Part shown: positions 33,111 through 45,469 of the stretch, piece by piece
How positions within the stretch are numbered: position 1 is the first letter of the stretch
How the letters are laid out: each line of letters opens with the position of its first letter
Source of the DNA: Eonycteris spelaea
Taxonomy: Eukaryota > Chordata > Mammalia > Chiroptera > Pteropodidae
Reading direction: 5' to 3'
DNA: 64,000 nucleotides
NCBI GenBank assembly: GCA_003508835.1
Contig: PUFA01000313.1
Coordinates: forward strand, 434,001-498,000
The notes under the pieces: model-generated
Database searches by the model: none
The model's input: the letters and a program-made list of their open reading frames with translations, nothing else
Told to the model about the DNA's origin: nothing
Position numbers and translations under genes: made by a program

Positions 33111-34851
33111 AATATCTCTGGATATAGAGCCATAAGAAGAATGGGAAATGGATAAGTGAGGACAAACAAGAGATACTCAGAAAAGACGTCCATTCCATTT
33201 TCTTTCCATTTATATTGTCTTTTTATAGGGTTATGGAACCTTTTTTATACTGGGATGGATTAGTCTTTTGTTAATTATGTAGCGTTATCTCCAGGTTGAC
33301 ATCTTGCACTTGAACTTTATTTACGATGTCTTTCATAATGTTGACTCGTTTATATATTTTCTGTGCTTGAAAACATATTTTCCTCGTGGTTCAGTGCTCT
33401 CCATTCCAATTTTATATATGGGGAATTTGGGGATACAACCTTTCTAATAATTCAGTATTTTATCTTTTAAGTCTTTGGAATACATTTATTTGTATAGGAA
33501 TAAACATGGGAGTTTCATTTCATTTCAAAAATGTTTCAAGATTATTTAATTAAAATTCATCTTCCGTACCAATCTGAAATGCTACCATTAGCATTTCGAT
33601 TTATAGATAGACTTGAACCTATTTCTGAATATTTTATTTCTGATCTATTTATCATTATTTTGGATGCCATTTTAGTTAACTTTATATGTATGTTATATAA
33701 TATATTGTAGATATAATAACATATAACATATAAATATATATAAATCATTTCACACATATATACATGCATTCTTCAGCTTGTTAACTTTGTTTAAATAGTA
33801 AAATGTAGCCTGCGGAGAAGTACCACGTATCTCTTCCTGTGTTTGTGGGAGGAATGTATATCCTTCAATGTATGAGCTTTGTGATCTAAAGCTGCAAGGC
33901 CTTGTTTTGCTGACCTCAAGATCAGCAATTGGATTTTAGGAAGTTCAATTTGACACAGATAAATTATCTTTACAAGAAATCTGTATGTGTCAGGAAAAAT
34001 ATATATATATTTTTCATTATGGTAGTCACAATTTGCATACTCTACTTTTAAGGAGGCAGCAACTTTGTGCTTCATAGTTACCCCTTTTTGTGCTGAGCAA
34101 CATCATTTTTTGAGATGCAAGGTTTGAAAAATCTTAGAAAAGGGCATGAGAATGTTCAAAATAAAATATGCATGGAGACACAGATTGAAAAAAATAAAAG
34201 ATTCAGGAAGCAAGATGACGAAGTGAGAAATACTGAAGGGAGGAATAAATCCAGAAAGTTCAAGTAAACAGAGAATTTTGTGCTGAGAGAACGAGATCAG
34301 AGTAGCCTTGGTTGACTATAGGATTTAGAATAAAGGAATGAGTTGAACAAAATTTGGGAAGTTTGGCTGTGTGATCACTGCAAATTCCCTTCATTGTATT
34401 TTCATGAAATCATCTATAGAGATGCACATTTCTCCTGAGGGAGTGTTGGGGTCCAATTTGAGTTTCATTTCCATGTGTCACCATGCTGAAACAGACTTTA
34501 AACTGGGGATGAGAATGCCTAGTTTTATCTGGATTATGCCCATGGCCCTTGCCCATTTTCAGAGATTTTCCCAACTTCCTTCCAAGAGCTATGTTACTAT
34601 AGATTAGGAGGACTTCACATAACATTAAAGGGGAAAATATTTTATGGGAGATATAAATCTGTGAAATTTGCTACTTGTTTACTGTTCCAGGAAAGTTTTC
34701 CAGGTGTAAATGTGTCAACATCATCGAGTTTTTCATAGATTTCTTTATTAGACTCATCTTCATTAGATGTAGTCATGACTTTGAGTTTACAAAGCACTTG
34801 TACCCACATTATCTCATATCCTTTTCACAATATTTCCATATAGTAATAAAG

Positions 34852-34889
<38 letters not shown>

Positions 34890-35775
34890 AATCATTTTAC
34901 TGGTGACAAAAGTGAAGGTAACAACTTAGTGACTTGATTTCAAAAGTATATTTAGAATCACCTTGTTTGTGTGATACTTGTTATATACTTCATGATTTTC
35001 TCTACCAATTGAGCTGATTACAGGTTTAGGACATGTAAATTTTCTGGTCTAATCAAATTTTCACCTTCTTACAGTATACAATCATAAAATGTGTTTTTAT
35101 ACACTGATGCAACCAATAATTATATTAGATCTTTTACTTACTAGTTCTTTTTTAATTCTGACACCTGTGTGTTTTACAAAGCTCCAAGCAATATGCTTTC
35201 TATTTTCTATTGGTTACCACAGTGATGATAATTTTTAGAGTTCAATTTTCATGGCAGATTAGTTTACTAATTTTAAAAGGTGGATAGCTGTGATAATAAA
35301 AATGAATCCTCAAATTGCTTGTTGAGTCTAACTGATGAAATGATATACCATGGCACCACTTCAAATGCAAAATTTGGAATGATGCAGAAACTAAGATGGA
35401 ATCCTGTCTCTTATAAGGAAGGATACAGGTCACTAAATGTTGGACTGGTGTCATTACCTGTGTGTATGCAGCATCCGACATGTACATTCATCTACACTAT
35501 GTTGTCATCACTATAGGGTTTCAAGTTTCCTTTTATGTACCATTTTGCCTAGTGGTACTCACAAGTTCCTACTTCTTGAAAGAGGCGAATTTATTTTCTC
35601 TGATTTATATAAAATCGTATAGTCAGAACTTGCTATAGCCTTTTGAATTTACATAGAACATTTGAACTCTTAAATGAGAATATATCATATGTTGAAACTT
35701 TTATAGTAGACATAACTAGATGGAACTAATTTACAATGTGTGTGAGGTGGTAGGCTGTTCTAACAAAAAAGGCAG
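33111..35775. other. AT-rich unique stretch with palindromes and (TG)n; no gene
   Basis: Contains two AT palindromes (33689-33730 and 33995-34014) and the (TG)n array at 34855-34887. Short frames at 33557-35622 have no recognisable content; the one at 34675-34929 reads through the TG array. Confidence 0.5.
34855..34887. repeat. (TG)n microsatellite
   Basis: About sixteen uninterrupted TG units. Confidence 0.95.
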
Positions 35776-35779
35776 GATT

Positions 35780-36070
35780 TCACAGGTGCTCACTGCTCTT
35801 TTAAAAGCCTGTTGCTCTTCTATCTGGAATCTACTTTTCATATACCTTCATGCCCATTCTTTACTTCTATTAAAAATTATTTTTCTCTGGAAAACCATAC
35901 CTGATTGCCCTGGCCAGATGTAAATCTTCCCTCTTTTCATACCAAAACTATTTTTCTCCACCTTTTTTGGCATGGGACATTATATATTTTACTTTACTTT
36001 CATGTCTGTCATAGATTTCATATGAGATTATGAATTCCTGGGTAGTAGAATCTGCATTTGATTTTGCTTT
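35780..36070 (+). mobile_element. L2 LINE 3' region
   Basis: 'gctcttctatctggaatcta', 'atgcccattctttacttcta', 'ctctggaaaaccatacctga', 'ttcatatgagattatgaatt' track the L2 3' end ('cctggaatgctcttcccc', 'gaggccttccctgacc', 'ctagaatgtaagctcc'). Confidence 0.5.
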
Positions 36071-36075
36071 TCACT

Positions 36076-36086
36076 CCCCCCCCCCC
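36076..36086. repeat. poly-C tract (C11)
   Basis: Eleven consecutive cytosines between the L2 3' region and the MLT1-type LTR. Confidence 0.9.
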
Positions 36087-36101
36087 ATTGCTACTCACAT
36101 A

Positions 36102-36575
36102 GCGTATTAGTTTTTTAGGGCTGCCATAAAAATTACCACGAACTTGGTTGCTAAGAGCAACTGAATTTTATTTTCTCAATTTTGGAGGTTAGAAGTCCAA
36201 AATCAAGGTGTCCGCAGTGCCACACCCTATGAAGGGTCTAGGGAGAATTTCTCTGCCCTTTTGTCCTTCTGGTGGCCCCAGGTGTTGCTTGTGTAGTGGA
36301 CTCATCACTCCAATCGCTGCCTCCATGTCCCCATGGCCTTGCCCTCACTGTGTCTCTCTTTGTCTCAAATATCTCTCTCCTGTCTCTTATAAGGATACCA
36401 GTCACTGGTATTAGAGTTCATCCTAAATCCAGGCTGATCTCATTGAAGAGTTTTAATCGGTTTATTATCTCTAAAGACCTTTTTTTTCCAAATAAGGGCA
36501 CATTCATAGGTTCAAGGATTAAGACACAGACATATCTTTTTGGGGATCACTAATCAATTCACTACATATAGCAAC
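36102..36575 (-). mobile_element. MLT1-type MaLR LTR (solo)
   Basis: Antisense MLT1: 'gtattagttttttagggctg', 'tcaattttggaggttagaag', 'tccaaaatcaaggtgtccgc', 'cttataaggataccagtcac', 'ctctaaagaccttttttttc' and 'ggatcactaatcaattcact'. Open frames at 36208-36553 are read from the LTR and are not genes. Confidence 0.85.
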
Positions 36576-36619
36576 CACTCAATATATTAATATACGTGTT
36601 TATCGATATATATACACAC

Positions 36620-36995
36620 ACACACGTATTTTCGAGAAAAGAACACCACACATTTTCCTTGATGTTTATTGTTCTCAACAAATCAGTCCAAACTGTGTGG
36701 CTTGTTATAATACTTATTTATTATTTCGCAGTGTCTATAGATCAGAAGTATGAGCACGACTTAGCTACGTGCTCTGCTTAGGACTTGCAACCAAGGTGCT
36801 GGCTAGGGCTGGGGTCTCATCTGAGGCTCCGGATTCTCTTTCAAGACACCTATGTGTTGGCACAATTCACTTCCTTACATCTGTAGAATTCACGTGGTGT
36901 GGAACTATGTGGCCAGCAGGAGAGTGTTTGTGACCTCAAGGGAAAGCCTGACTGTGAGGGTAATACCCGGAGGTGGAGATTATGGGATAGTTCAT
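36620..36995. mobile_element. LTR-like old repeat, family unresolved
   Basis: 'gtctatagatcagaagtatg', 'aaccaaggtgctggctaggg', 'ctggggtctcatctgaggct', ending 'aataccggaggtgg'-like ('taatacccggaggtggagat'). It shares its layout with 47060-47570. The style is that of a MaLR/ERVL LTR; I cannot fix the name or strand. Confidence 0.5.
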
Positions 36996-36999
36996 AGAA

Positions 37000-38165
37000 T
37001 TTTGCCTACTGCAATATGTATCCTTTTTATTTAACAAGTGGTTATCCTGTTTTATGTGAACTAATTTAATTCTATCACTAGCTTTCCAGAGATTCTTAGA
37101 TGTATTTGACTGTTATTTTATTCTAGGGCAAAGCATCAGCCCCAACATATTGTGCTAGTGTCAAAATTCTGATTCTAAAGACTCTAGTTCAAAGTGAAAA
37201 AAAATAGTTTATGAAAATATTATGTGTAAATGAGGCAGCAGAGATGTTTAGATTATAAATAGGGCCACTGCCTGAATTGTGGGATAGGATTGCAACATGG
37301 CCCTGATAAGACAGTATCCATAAAAGAAACCACAATTGGGTCATCTAATTCAGAAAGAAGTCGCATAAGCCAAAATTACAAAGGATTTTGGGGACGTTAA
37401 AGTCAATAGCATTAGAGCGAAAGATAGGAAATGAGAAGTCGACAGTCTCTTGGCTTCTGCAATTAAGTGTTCTTTTTCTCAGATTGGTTATTTGATCCAT
37501 ATCAGTTGATTCTGTTCCTGTATATGAGAACATGTCAGTAGGTTTCATCTTGAGGACAATGATGATCAATTCGGAATATGATCATCTAGGGCACGAGGTT
37601 GGGTTAGAACTCTGAGATCATGCCTGAACTTAGCTCAAAACAAGACCCATTAGTACTGGCTTCTTTGGGTGCTGAAGGGAAGAGTGGAAACAGTAATTTT
37701 ACCCCATATTTACCATCTCCTCCAGATATCTTGTCTTCACCTTGCTTGTCACTTCAGAACCCTAGATTATTACCTAGTGCCCTTGTCTCTGAGGTCCTGA
37801 ATTCCTGCATGGGTAACCTGCTAAACACTCTGGTACATCAGAACTTTATTTTTTTTTGTAACTTCTCCTATGTGTTTCTCGCCCCCTCCATTTGTGCCCT
37901 GTTCCTGTCATTTCATGCAGGGGTCAGAGATTGGGTTTAATTGAAAAAGATGTTCATTGAAAATAGATTCCATTGAAGTTTAGTCAATGGACTCCATCCT
38001 GGGAGAATCCTATGTCAGTTTTGATTGGGTGCATATAAGAGACAACAAAAATAAGTGGCTCAAATAAGAAGTCCAATGTTAATATCATGGTTAGAAAGAT
38101 ATTAAGAGACTCAGATTCCTTCAATTTTGTTTTTTTTTTGTAGGCTCCATTAAGTATGAAAGCCT
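37000..38165. other. unique stretch, no gene seen
   Basis: The 106-residue frame at 37620-37940 has no recognisable family and no splice context; no clear repeat. Confidence 0.4.
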
Positions 38166-38169
38166 TGAG

Positions 38170-38410
38170 GTGGGAAGAATTTAGTGATTATGAAGAGTGG
38201 AAAGAGGGCAAGTGTGGCTGAAGTACAGAGAGCGAGGAAGAGAGTTTTAAAAGGTTTGACATTATTGGAGGTTTTTAAAAGGGGGAGGTAACATGATCTG
38301 ATTATATCTGTTTTGTTTTTTTAAGACTACTCTGGTTACTGAAAGATAAGGGATAAAGTGGGAAGCAAAGAGACCTTTAAAAAAGAGATTGTAACAATAC
38401 TGGCCAGAGA
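38170..38410 (-). mobile_element. L2 LINE fragment
   Basis: 'aggtaacatgatctgattat' and 'agactactctggttactgaa' followed by 'attgtaacaatactggccag' match the L2 reverse phrases 'gtgacatgatctgatttac', 'gatcactctggctgctg' and 'attgcaatagtccagg'. A similar weak piece lies near 38770-38850. Confidence 0.6.
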
Positions 38411-39839
38411 CACATGTTCTATCATGCTACAACAAAGTAGAGCAAAGGTCTTCTAATGAAGTCTTTATAATGTTGATGAGATGCCCTAAGAGCTTAACTC
38501 GTGTTTATATCAATTAGCCTATGGTAAAATTGCTTTCCTTATACATCATTTTGCTTAAAGTCATAGAACCTAATGAAGACGTTGAGGACTTACTGTACAG
38601 TTAAAGTCGAAGAAAGAGCATGTGTAATGGTACAAAAACCGGGAAGTATATAGTTCTTTTGTAGTGTAATGAATTGTCTATTGAGGCTGGAACAGTGCTA
38701 TCTGGAGAGTTGCAATAGAAAAGAATCCTATGATGGAAAATTGCCATCAGATTGTGAGATATCTTGTGTGCAGTGACAAGACATTTGGACTTTATTTTGA
38801 AAGCAGTACCGAGTCATCTTAAGGTTGTGTGATCATCTAATTTAATATGTATTTTATTTCATATTTACATTTAGCTATACTAATAGTGTTAAACTAGCAT
38901 CAGATATGTAAAAAGTCTTCTATTAAGTGCTATTTAAATGTAAGGTGATATTGTTATTATTTATTTTTATTAGTAACAATAATAATAAATCATAATAAGG
39001 TTTTGGTTACTGTGTCTCTTCTAAGAATAGACAAAAACAGTTACCAGTGAGTCATTAATAAAATCTATTTAAGGATTCTCTTAAACATATCACAGTGCTT
39101 TCATTAGTGTCTATTACAGTTTAAAAAACATTTTGGTAGGGAAAAATCAAAGGTAGTAAAGTTTTAATTTTAGTGAATTTCATTCGAAAGCGTACAAAGA
39201 AGATGATGCATAAAAGTGATTTGCTCAAAATGAAAGCGACAAGAGCCATTGTGTGGCCTCAAAGCAATTCTAATTACTAGAAAACACAAATTATTTCTTA
39301 TTAGCTTAATAGGCCAAAAATATTCATTTTAGAAATTGTGTAATAAGATTTTCTCCACATTGCCAACATGTATAATGATTAATGATTGTGCTGTGTTTTT
39401 ATTTCTATATCAAATTCCCATTTGAAGAACAGTATTTTCTAAAGATAGATGAATGTTCCTCAATGCTTGTGATATATTTGAGTTGTTCACAAAGTTTGCT
39501 GTTTTCTTTTTTACAATTGAACTGTATGACATAGTGGGGTCAGGAATGGTTGGTCTAGCATGAAAAATACAGCTGCAGTAATGCCCCCATGAGAAAATTC
39601 AGAATACTGCATATATAAAGTTTCCTACAAAACCAATAATCACAAGAGACCATGAAAACACATAAAGAAAGTCTGTTCTGTTTTCCAGGAAGGCTGTGTG
39701 TTTTGTAGGAGATATTTAAAGTCTGGCAGGATTTAAGAGATCATCTCAAGATCTGTTGCTTGAACCATTTAACACTTGATCACGTATAGAAAAGGGGACA
39801 GGGAGAAAGGAAATAGCCATCTTGTTATATTCCAACATT

Positions 39840-39940
39840 GTGCTAAACACTGTGCTAGGTTATTTTCATGCTTTATCTTATATAATCTTCATATTAATAA
39901 AATACTCTCATTTTACAGATATAGGGCCTGAAGTTCATCA
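39840..39940 (-). mobile_element. MIR SINE fragment
   Basis: 'tgctaaacactgtgctaggt', 'cttatataatcttcatatta', 'actctcattttacagatata' in antisense MIR order. Confidence 0.65.
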
Positions 39941-40571
39941 TGAAATACTATATAGGAATGCAAAGAAATGACCTATACACATAAAATAGCATGATAGCTT
40001 GTATAAGCATCGTGTTAAATGAAAATAAAAAACAAGACACTTGTTTTTTATAGTATAATTTTAATAATTTCCTTGATGTAAAGTTCAAAAACAAACTAAT
40101 GGAAACCATTTATATGTTTAAACCATATTACATATATGTGTATATATATACATACATTTTGAGATTTGGAAGGTATATACATTTTGGTTTTCTAGGTCCT
40201 GTCAGTATTTTATCTATCTCTACTCAAGTAGCACTAATATGCATGTAGTCTTTATAATTATTGTACATATTTCTGTACTTTATGTGGTGATTTTCTGTTA
40301 AAAACTGTTAATATTTAGTATTTACCAATTAAACTTCTTTAAAACCATGAAATGTTTTGAGATATTAATCCCTCATCTTTTATTCCAAGTCCTCCATTAG
40401 CGTTTGCTCGCAGAAAAGTAGATGCAATATTAAGGTCAAATGAATGTCAGGTTAACGTATTTGAAAAAATGAGTCAAGTTTATGTTTCTAAGTCATGCCT
40501 GTTAAAATAATTAAACCTGCCAGTTACCTCCTACAGTTAACGAAGTGCAAATTGTTTGAAATCCAAGGTAA

Positions 40572-40602
40572 CCAAAAAAAAAAAAAAAGAAAGAAAAAAA
40601 AG
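40572..40602. repeat. A-rich run
   Basis: A15 followed by GAAAGA8-type sequence. It could be the tail of a retroposed copy, but no body or duplication was identified. Confidence 0.8.
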
Positions 40603-43600
40603 ATCAGTAGCTGCAATTACCAGTAAGACTGCAGAGGGTGCAGGTAATAGAAACTTCATTTTCTTAATAATATGTGTATATGTATGTCAAGGAAGCCTTG
40701 CTTTTAAGCTAGTGGCTTTAAAACATAGTTTCAAGGAATATATCTGTGCTTTTTAATATGATTTGAGAGAGAAACATTATATATATATATACCACAAAGG
40801 AAAAAAGATGTATGTAAGTGAACACACACACACACCTGAAAGTAGTCATCAAATTTTCTTGGCCCACAGAAAAACAACCTTAATGTTCTTACTGGCATAC
40901 TGCCAGGGATTTAAGCCATCTGACCATTTCAAGACTTATGCAGCTATAGTGATAACACTGACAATAGAACAGAAATTGTATTTTGTAGGGGAAAAGTTGC
41001 ATTCAATTAAAAAATTTTACACAAATGTTTTAGTGAGAATGAATGCACCATCCGGTATACAGGCTTACAAATCAGTTATTTAGGAATGCGGTGGTATCAG
41101 CCTCTGCCAAACCTCTTTTCTGGTTCAGAGTGAATTAACGGTCAATAAGAATGAAAGCACATAAAATCTATTGCCAGACCTTGTCTTCCTAATTCACAAA
41201 CACAACTGCATATTCTTTAAAAATTTCCAATGACATTGCAAAGGCAAAATATACCTCCAGGAGAAATAAATAAATAAAATAGTGTTCTTTTGAAAATTCT
41301 CTTGCGACCATGGTAAGGAGACCAGAGAGAGAGAGAGAGTGACAGCAGCCTACAGCTATAAAATAGAAAACTAGTTTTAGCAAAAAGCAGAACTAGGCAT
41401 TGCTACTTTGGCCATTGAGAACGAGCAGCATGCTGGCAATGTAACCTGGGTTAAAAGGACTTTCAGTTCCCAATGCATGTCATCTCACACACATCGAGGT
41501 CCCTGAAAATAAAGTTGACCTTTCACAATTCCTGGTAGTAGGGAGAATGCCTCCGGGGTTGCACATTCTGAAAAGACTGATGACATTTTAAAAGAACTGC
41601 ATATTTTAAAGCATGAACATTTTATGTAATAGAAGCAATCTTTAATTTCAAAACAGTCACCTGCTTGCTAAAAATAGGGACTCCTAGCAAGAGAGCGTCT
41701 CATTGAATATAATTTCTATTGGTGTATTTTTAGTACGCTGTATGATAAGTTGACTAATGGGGAACTTTAAAGGTGTATTTTAATGATGGGAAAATTTCAA
41801 GAGTCTACTTCTGATAAGAATTCCCAAGCATTATGCTATTAGGTGGGCAAAATGAAAAGCATAACTCTCACCCCACAAAAGAAGCTTTTGAAAGATTTCA
41901 TTCAACATATCTTAACCTTTTGTTGAACCAAGCGTTATTGTGGTTTCATTATTTCTATATCTGGAGTTTGGAAGACACATTAAAGAAAAAGCAGGGGAGA
42001 AAGTTAAGCTGTCAATTTTCTAATTTTAGCTCTAGGTACATAGTAGAAGTTCAATAACATCTTTGCAAAAAGATATTTTTGGTGCATTTGGGAAATTGCT
42101 TAAGGTAATTAATTCAAGTTCAAATTAGAAAATGAACCCATCAGGGACATTATTTCTCAGGAAAGAGTTTCTTCAGAGTACAGCATGTCTGAGAGCAGAT
42201 ATTTTGGGATCTCACTTGATTGGATACTCTTAGAAACAAACATAAAGTAACAAAAGTTTATGCATTTATTTGTATAAAAATATTTTTCTCATTTGCCAAA
42301 GAAATGTCTTATTTTCACCTACCTCCTTCCCCCAATTTTTCTCACTTTTGGCTGTCCTGAGTGCTGTTAAGAATACTGGACTTCCTCATCAGATTAATCT
42401 AGTTTGCTTTTGCCCTCTCTGAGACATGGACTAGTGCCTAAGGCACACACTGGCCCCAACTGCTGCCCCTCAGGTGACTATGCACATCTCTCAGTAGCCT
42501 GCTGTACATTTCTGAACCTGATTATAGCACTTCTACCTGACATTGCAATTACCTCATTTAAATAAATATGCATATTGGCGAAATACGATTTAAAAAAAAA
42601 TCTAAGGTGCCTATCTTCAAAACACTATCAAAGCGAATTATTAAACAAGTTGTTATCAAATTTGATTTGGGAGGAGAAAAGTACATGATATTGGGAAAAA
42701 TTGCCAAACTATGTAAATATGTTATCCACTTTGCTACACAAGTCTCTAGGTTTCCTTTAAAGAAGCACATACTGAAAATGGTAGTCTTCGCTTTATGGCT
42801 GAGATTTAGGCAATAAAAAAGACATGAGACTTGGTCACACAAAAAAAAAAATCCATGGCCTATATCAAATGTTTGGCAAATGAATGTGCATAAAATAAAA
42901 TATGTTTATTTTAAAAATAAATAAAAAAAATATGTTTTATTTTTAAAATGCTTAACCTACGCATATATCCTTTGAAAAATACAATTCTGTTTCAACCACC
43001 TTTCAACTAACCAAGTAACTACTGGTCACAGTTGGAATGAAGGACGAGTGATGTAGTAAAACTGTTGATTCCTTTCTCTCATTCATTCACCACTTAGTTA
43101 ATCTCAAGTCATTTGTGTAATGAAGTTTAATTTGTTGGAATATAATTTTAGCAGGAAAATTAGTTCGGGAAGACTGTGTGACAGAGTAGATGTATAGTGA
43201 ATCCAGTTTAGAGAGGGATAAAGTATAGAAGATGAAAAAAACAGCCCACTCATTGTTGTCTGGTAATCAAATTTAGCACTAATTTAAGGCACAAATGTGC
43301 ACAGAATTATGCTAAGAAATACACCAAAATTTCTCTCAAAGACGATAATAGAAAAAGTAATAAACAAGTCTGTCTTCGATTTGGTACATGAGCTTTGTCA
43401 CATCTCTTTCTTTTCCTAGAGATAATTTTTGAAACCTTTTTCTAACATTCAGTGGGGTGTAGAAAAAGCACACACGAATATAATAGCACACATATAGAAA
43501 CACTGAATTATACATGGGCAAACTAATATTTTATTTCTCAAGACCATGTGGACTGGGGAGGTAAGACTAAGGGAAGTCTGTAAGAGATGAGATGAAGAAA

Positions 43601-45395
43601 GCAAAATGTTTTTTGAACAATCTGAAAAGGCTACATAATAAAGATGGAACTTATTGCACAATTTAATGTGGGGTTGTTCAGTCCAGGTGAGAGAAGAGAG
43701 GGAGAGTATATTTTTCCTATTCAAGTCAGGAAACATCTTTTGTTTTGTTTTAAAATAAGACAATAAACTGCTACACTTGCTTCCTCTCAGCAAGGGTAGG
43801 CAAAATGCAAAGAGATTCATGGACAATTTGGATCATTAAACAAAGAATATGTTCTCATGAAATATTCCTTTGAATATTTTTTCCCACAGTGGAAATCGAT
43901 TTATAAAGGAAAACAGATATGTTAGAAGATTCTAAAAAGAGAGAAAAATAATTTTGCTTGTAATTCCAGATACTTCTAAAATTTGAGCCATTGCCAATCA
44001 TGAAATAGAATGTGAGAGAGTCACTATCAATGGAACCTTCCTTTCCTTTGAGAGAAATGAAAAAAGTTGGATATTCCATGACTTCACAGAATTTGGATTC
44101 TTCATCAGCTTTAATGTTTGTGGGTTTCTAAGGCAATGGGTCCTTAGAAGTAGACTGATTCTGGGATAAAAATAATTCCTACTTTTGAAATTACCACTGA
44201 ATCATTATTTTCCAATAAAATAACCTATATTGCTATGGTTAGCCAAAACATATCGCTATGACCACACAGGTACACTCCTACAAATTATTTAAACCCTCTC
44301 AATTATATAATTCCACAATGACAGCATGGATTCCATGTGGAACAAGAAAATGGGAACCAGACTTTAGGTCCCTCCAAAGACAGTCCTGCTTGTACATGTT
44401 ACCATCAGTCCCAGTGTCACCGTTGCACAGATGTCCACACAAAAAATGATTTTTGTCCTAATCATCTATGGCCTAATGTATACTCATACATATGCAAAAA
44501 ACAGCTCATTTATATCATGCCTCATCTTTTCACTCCATTATCTTAGAATAATATTTAAATTGCAAAATTGCCTCAGTTATATGAGCCTCTGCTGGCTCAG
44601 AAAAGGGGTAGGAAGCAACATGGTATCATGGAAAGATTCCCAGGATTATAGCCAATAAAATTCGATCTGAATGTCAAAGCTATATTTACTGGATAGGGGA
44701 AGTCGCATCCCTATTATGACAGTCGCTTCCCTCTATAAAAATATGTTTATGGTTAAGATGTACTACCATATGAGACAGGGCTTTGTTAACTATTGTGGCG
44801 AGATAATTTACTGAGATATTTATTTTCGTCCTGCTACTATTAAAGATTGGGGGAAATGGGAATTACCCTACCTTGCCTATATCTAAAAGCTTTTGTTTTA
44901 AGAATCTGGACTTCTGATGCCTCTAGAGGTCCTCGATTTTCTGTTTTTGTTGCTGAACCCAAACCAAATTGCACTGAATGCAATGTGGTATCCTGGATTG
45001 GGTCCTGGAACAGAAGAAAAAAAAAAAAGGTCATTAGTGGAAAAACTGATGAAATCTGAATAAAGTCTGCAGTTTGCTTAATGATAGTAAATTTGTAATA
45101 GTAATTAGTAAACAAATGTTGGTTTTCTTAATTTTGACAAATGCGCTCAGGTAACATATTAACATTCGGGGAAACTTTGTTAGAGGTGTACAGAAATTAT
45201 CTATTATTTTCAAAACTTTTCTGTAAATGTATAATTACTTCAAAGATATAAAGTTATTTAAAATATTAACATATGTAAGTTACCTGAAGAAAAAACTGTA
45301 CCAACGCTTTTCTTAGGGGAATATAAGGATATATGGAGCCAGCATGAGAGTCAGAAGTGTTTTCTGTCTTTGAACAAAGAGATTCACTAGGGTGT

Positions 45396-45469
45396 AACTC
45401 CATAGTGTAGTGGTTAGCACATCTGCTTTACATGCAGAGGGTCCTGGGTTCGTGCCCCAGGTGGAGCCA
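45396..45469 (+). pseudogene. tRNA-Val(UAC)-like pseudogene
   Basis: 74 nt aligning along its whole length with mammalian tRNA-Val-TAC. A-box region 'tagtgtagtgg', anticodon arm 'tctgctttacatgcagagg' with anticodon TAC in the loop, and B-box 'ggttcgtgcc' (T for the usual A). The acceptor stem is damaged: 5' AACTCCA against 3' TGGAGCC loses the first two pairs while keeping a C-G third pair. An extra G separates T-arm from acceptor stem. No TTTT terminator or poly(A) follows; instead comes about 60 bp of GC-rich sequence. Pseudogene, tailless retrocopy or the head of a tRNA-derived SINE. Confidence 0.75.

Larger units (their letters stand above)
38420..45390. other. about 7 kb of repeat-poor, gene-free sequence
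   Basis: Only small elements seen: a MIR (39840-39940), an A-rich run (40572-40602), TA runs near 40140 and 40775, a GA run (41322-41340) and an AT duplication (42896-42949). Frames up to 125 residues (43449-43826) lack recognisable motifs. This is the lowest repeat density in the window, so conserved noncoding elements, e.g. 41150-41600, are possible. Confidence 0.5.

Noticed and set aside
36208..36553. Overlapping frames of 68 and 93 residues
   Set aside because: Read from an antisense MLT1-type LTR.
41322..41340. GA run as a regulatory GAGA element
   Set aside because: A simple dinucleotide repeat with nothing else supporting function.
43449..43826. 125-residue minus-strand frame in repeat-poor DNA
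   Set aside because: No recognisable motif, no splice or start context and low-complexity composition; compatible with chance.
45396..45469. Functional tRNA-Val gene
   Set aside because: Broken acceptor stem, extra base before the acceptor, altered B-box and no T-run terminator.
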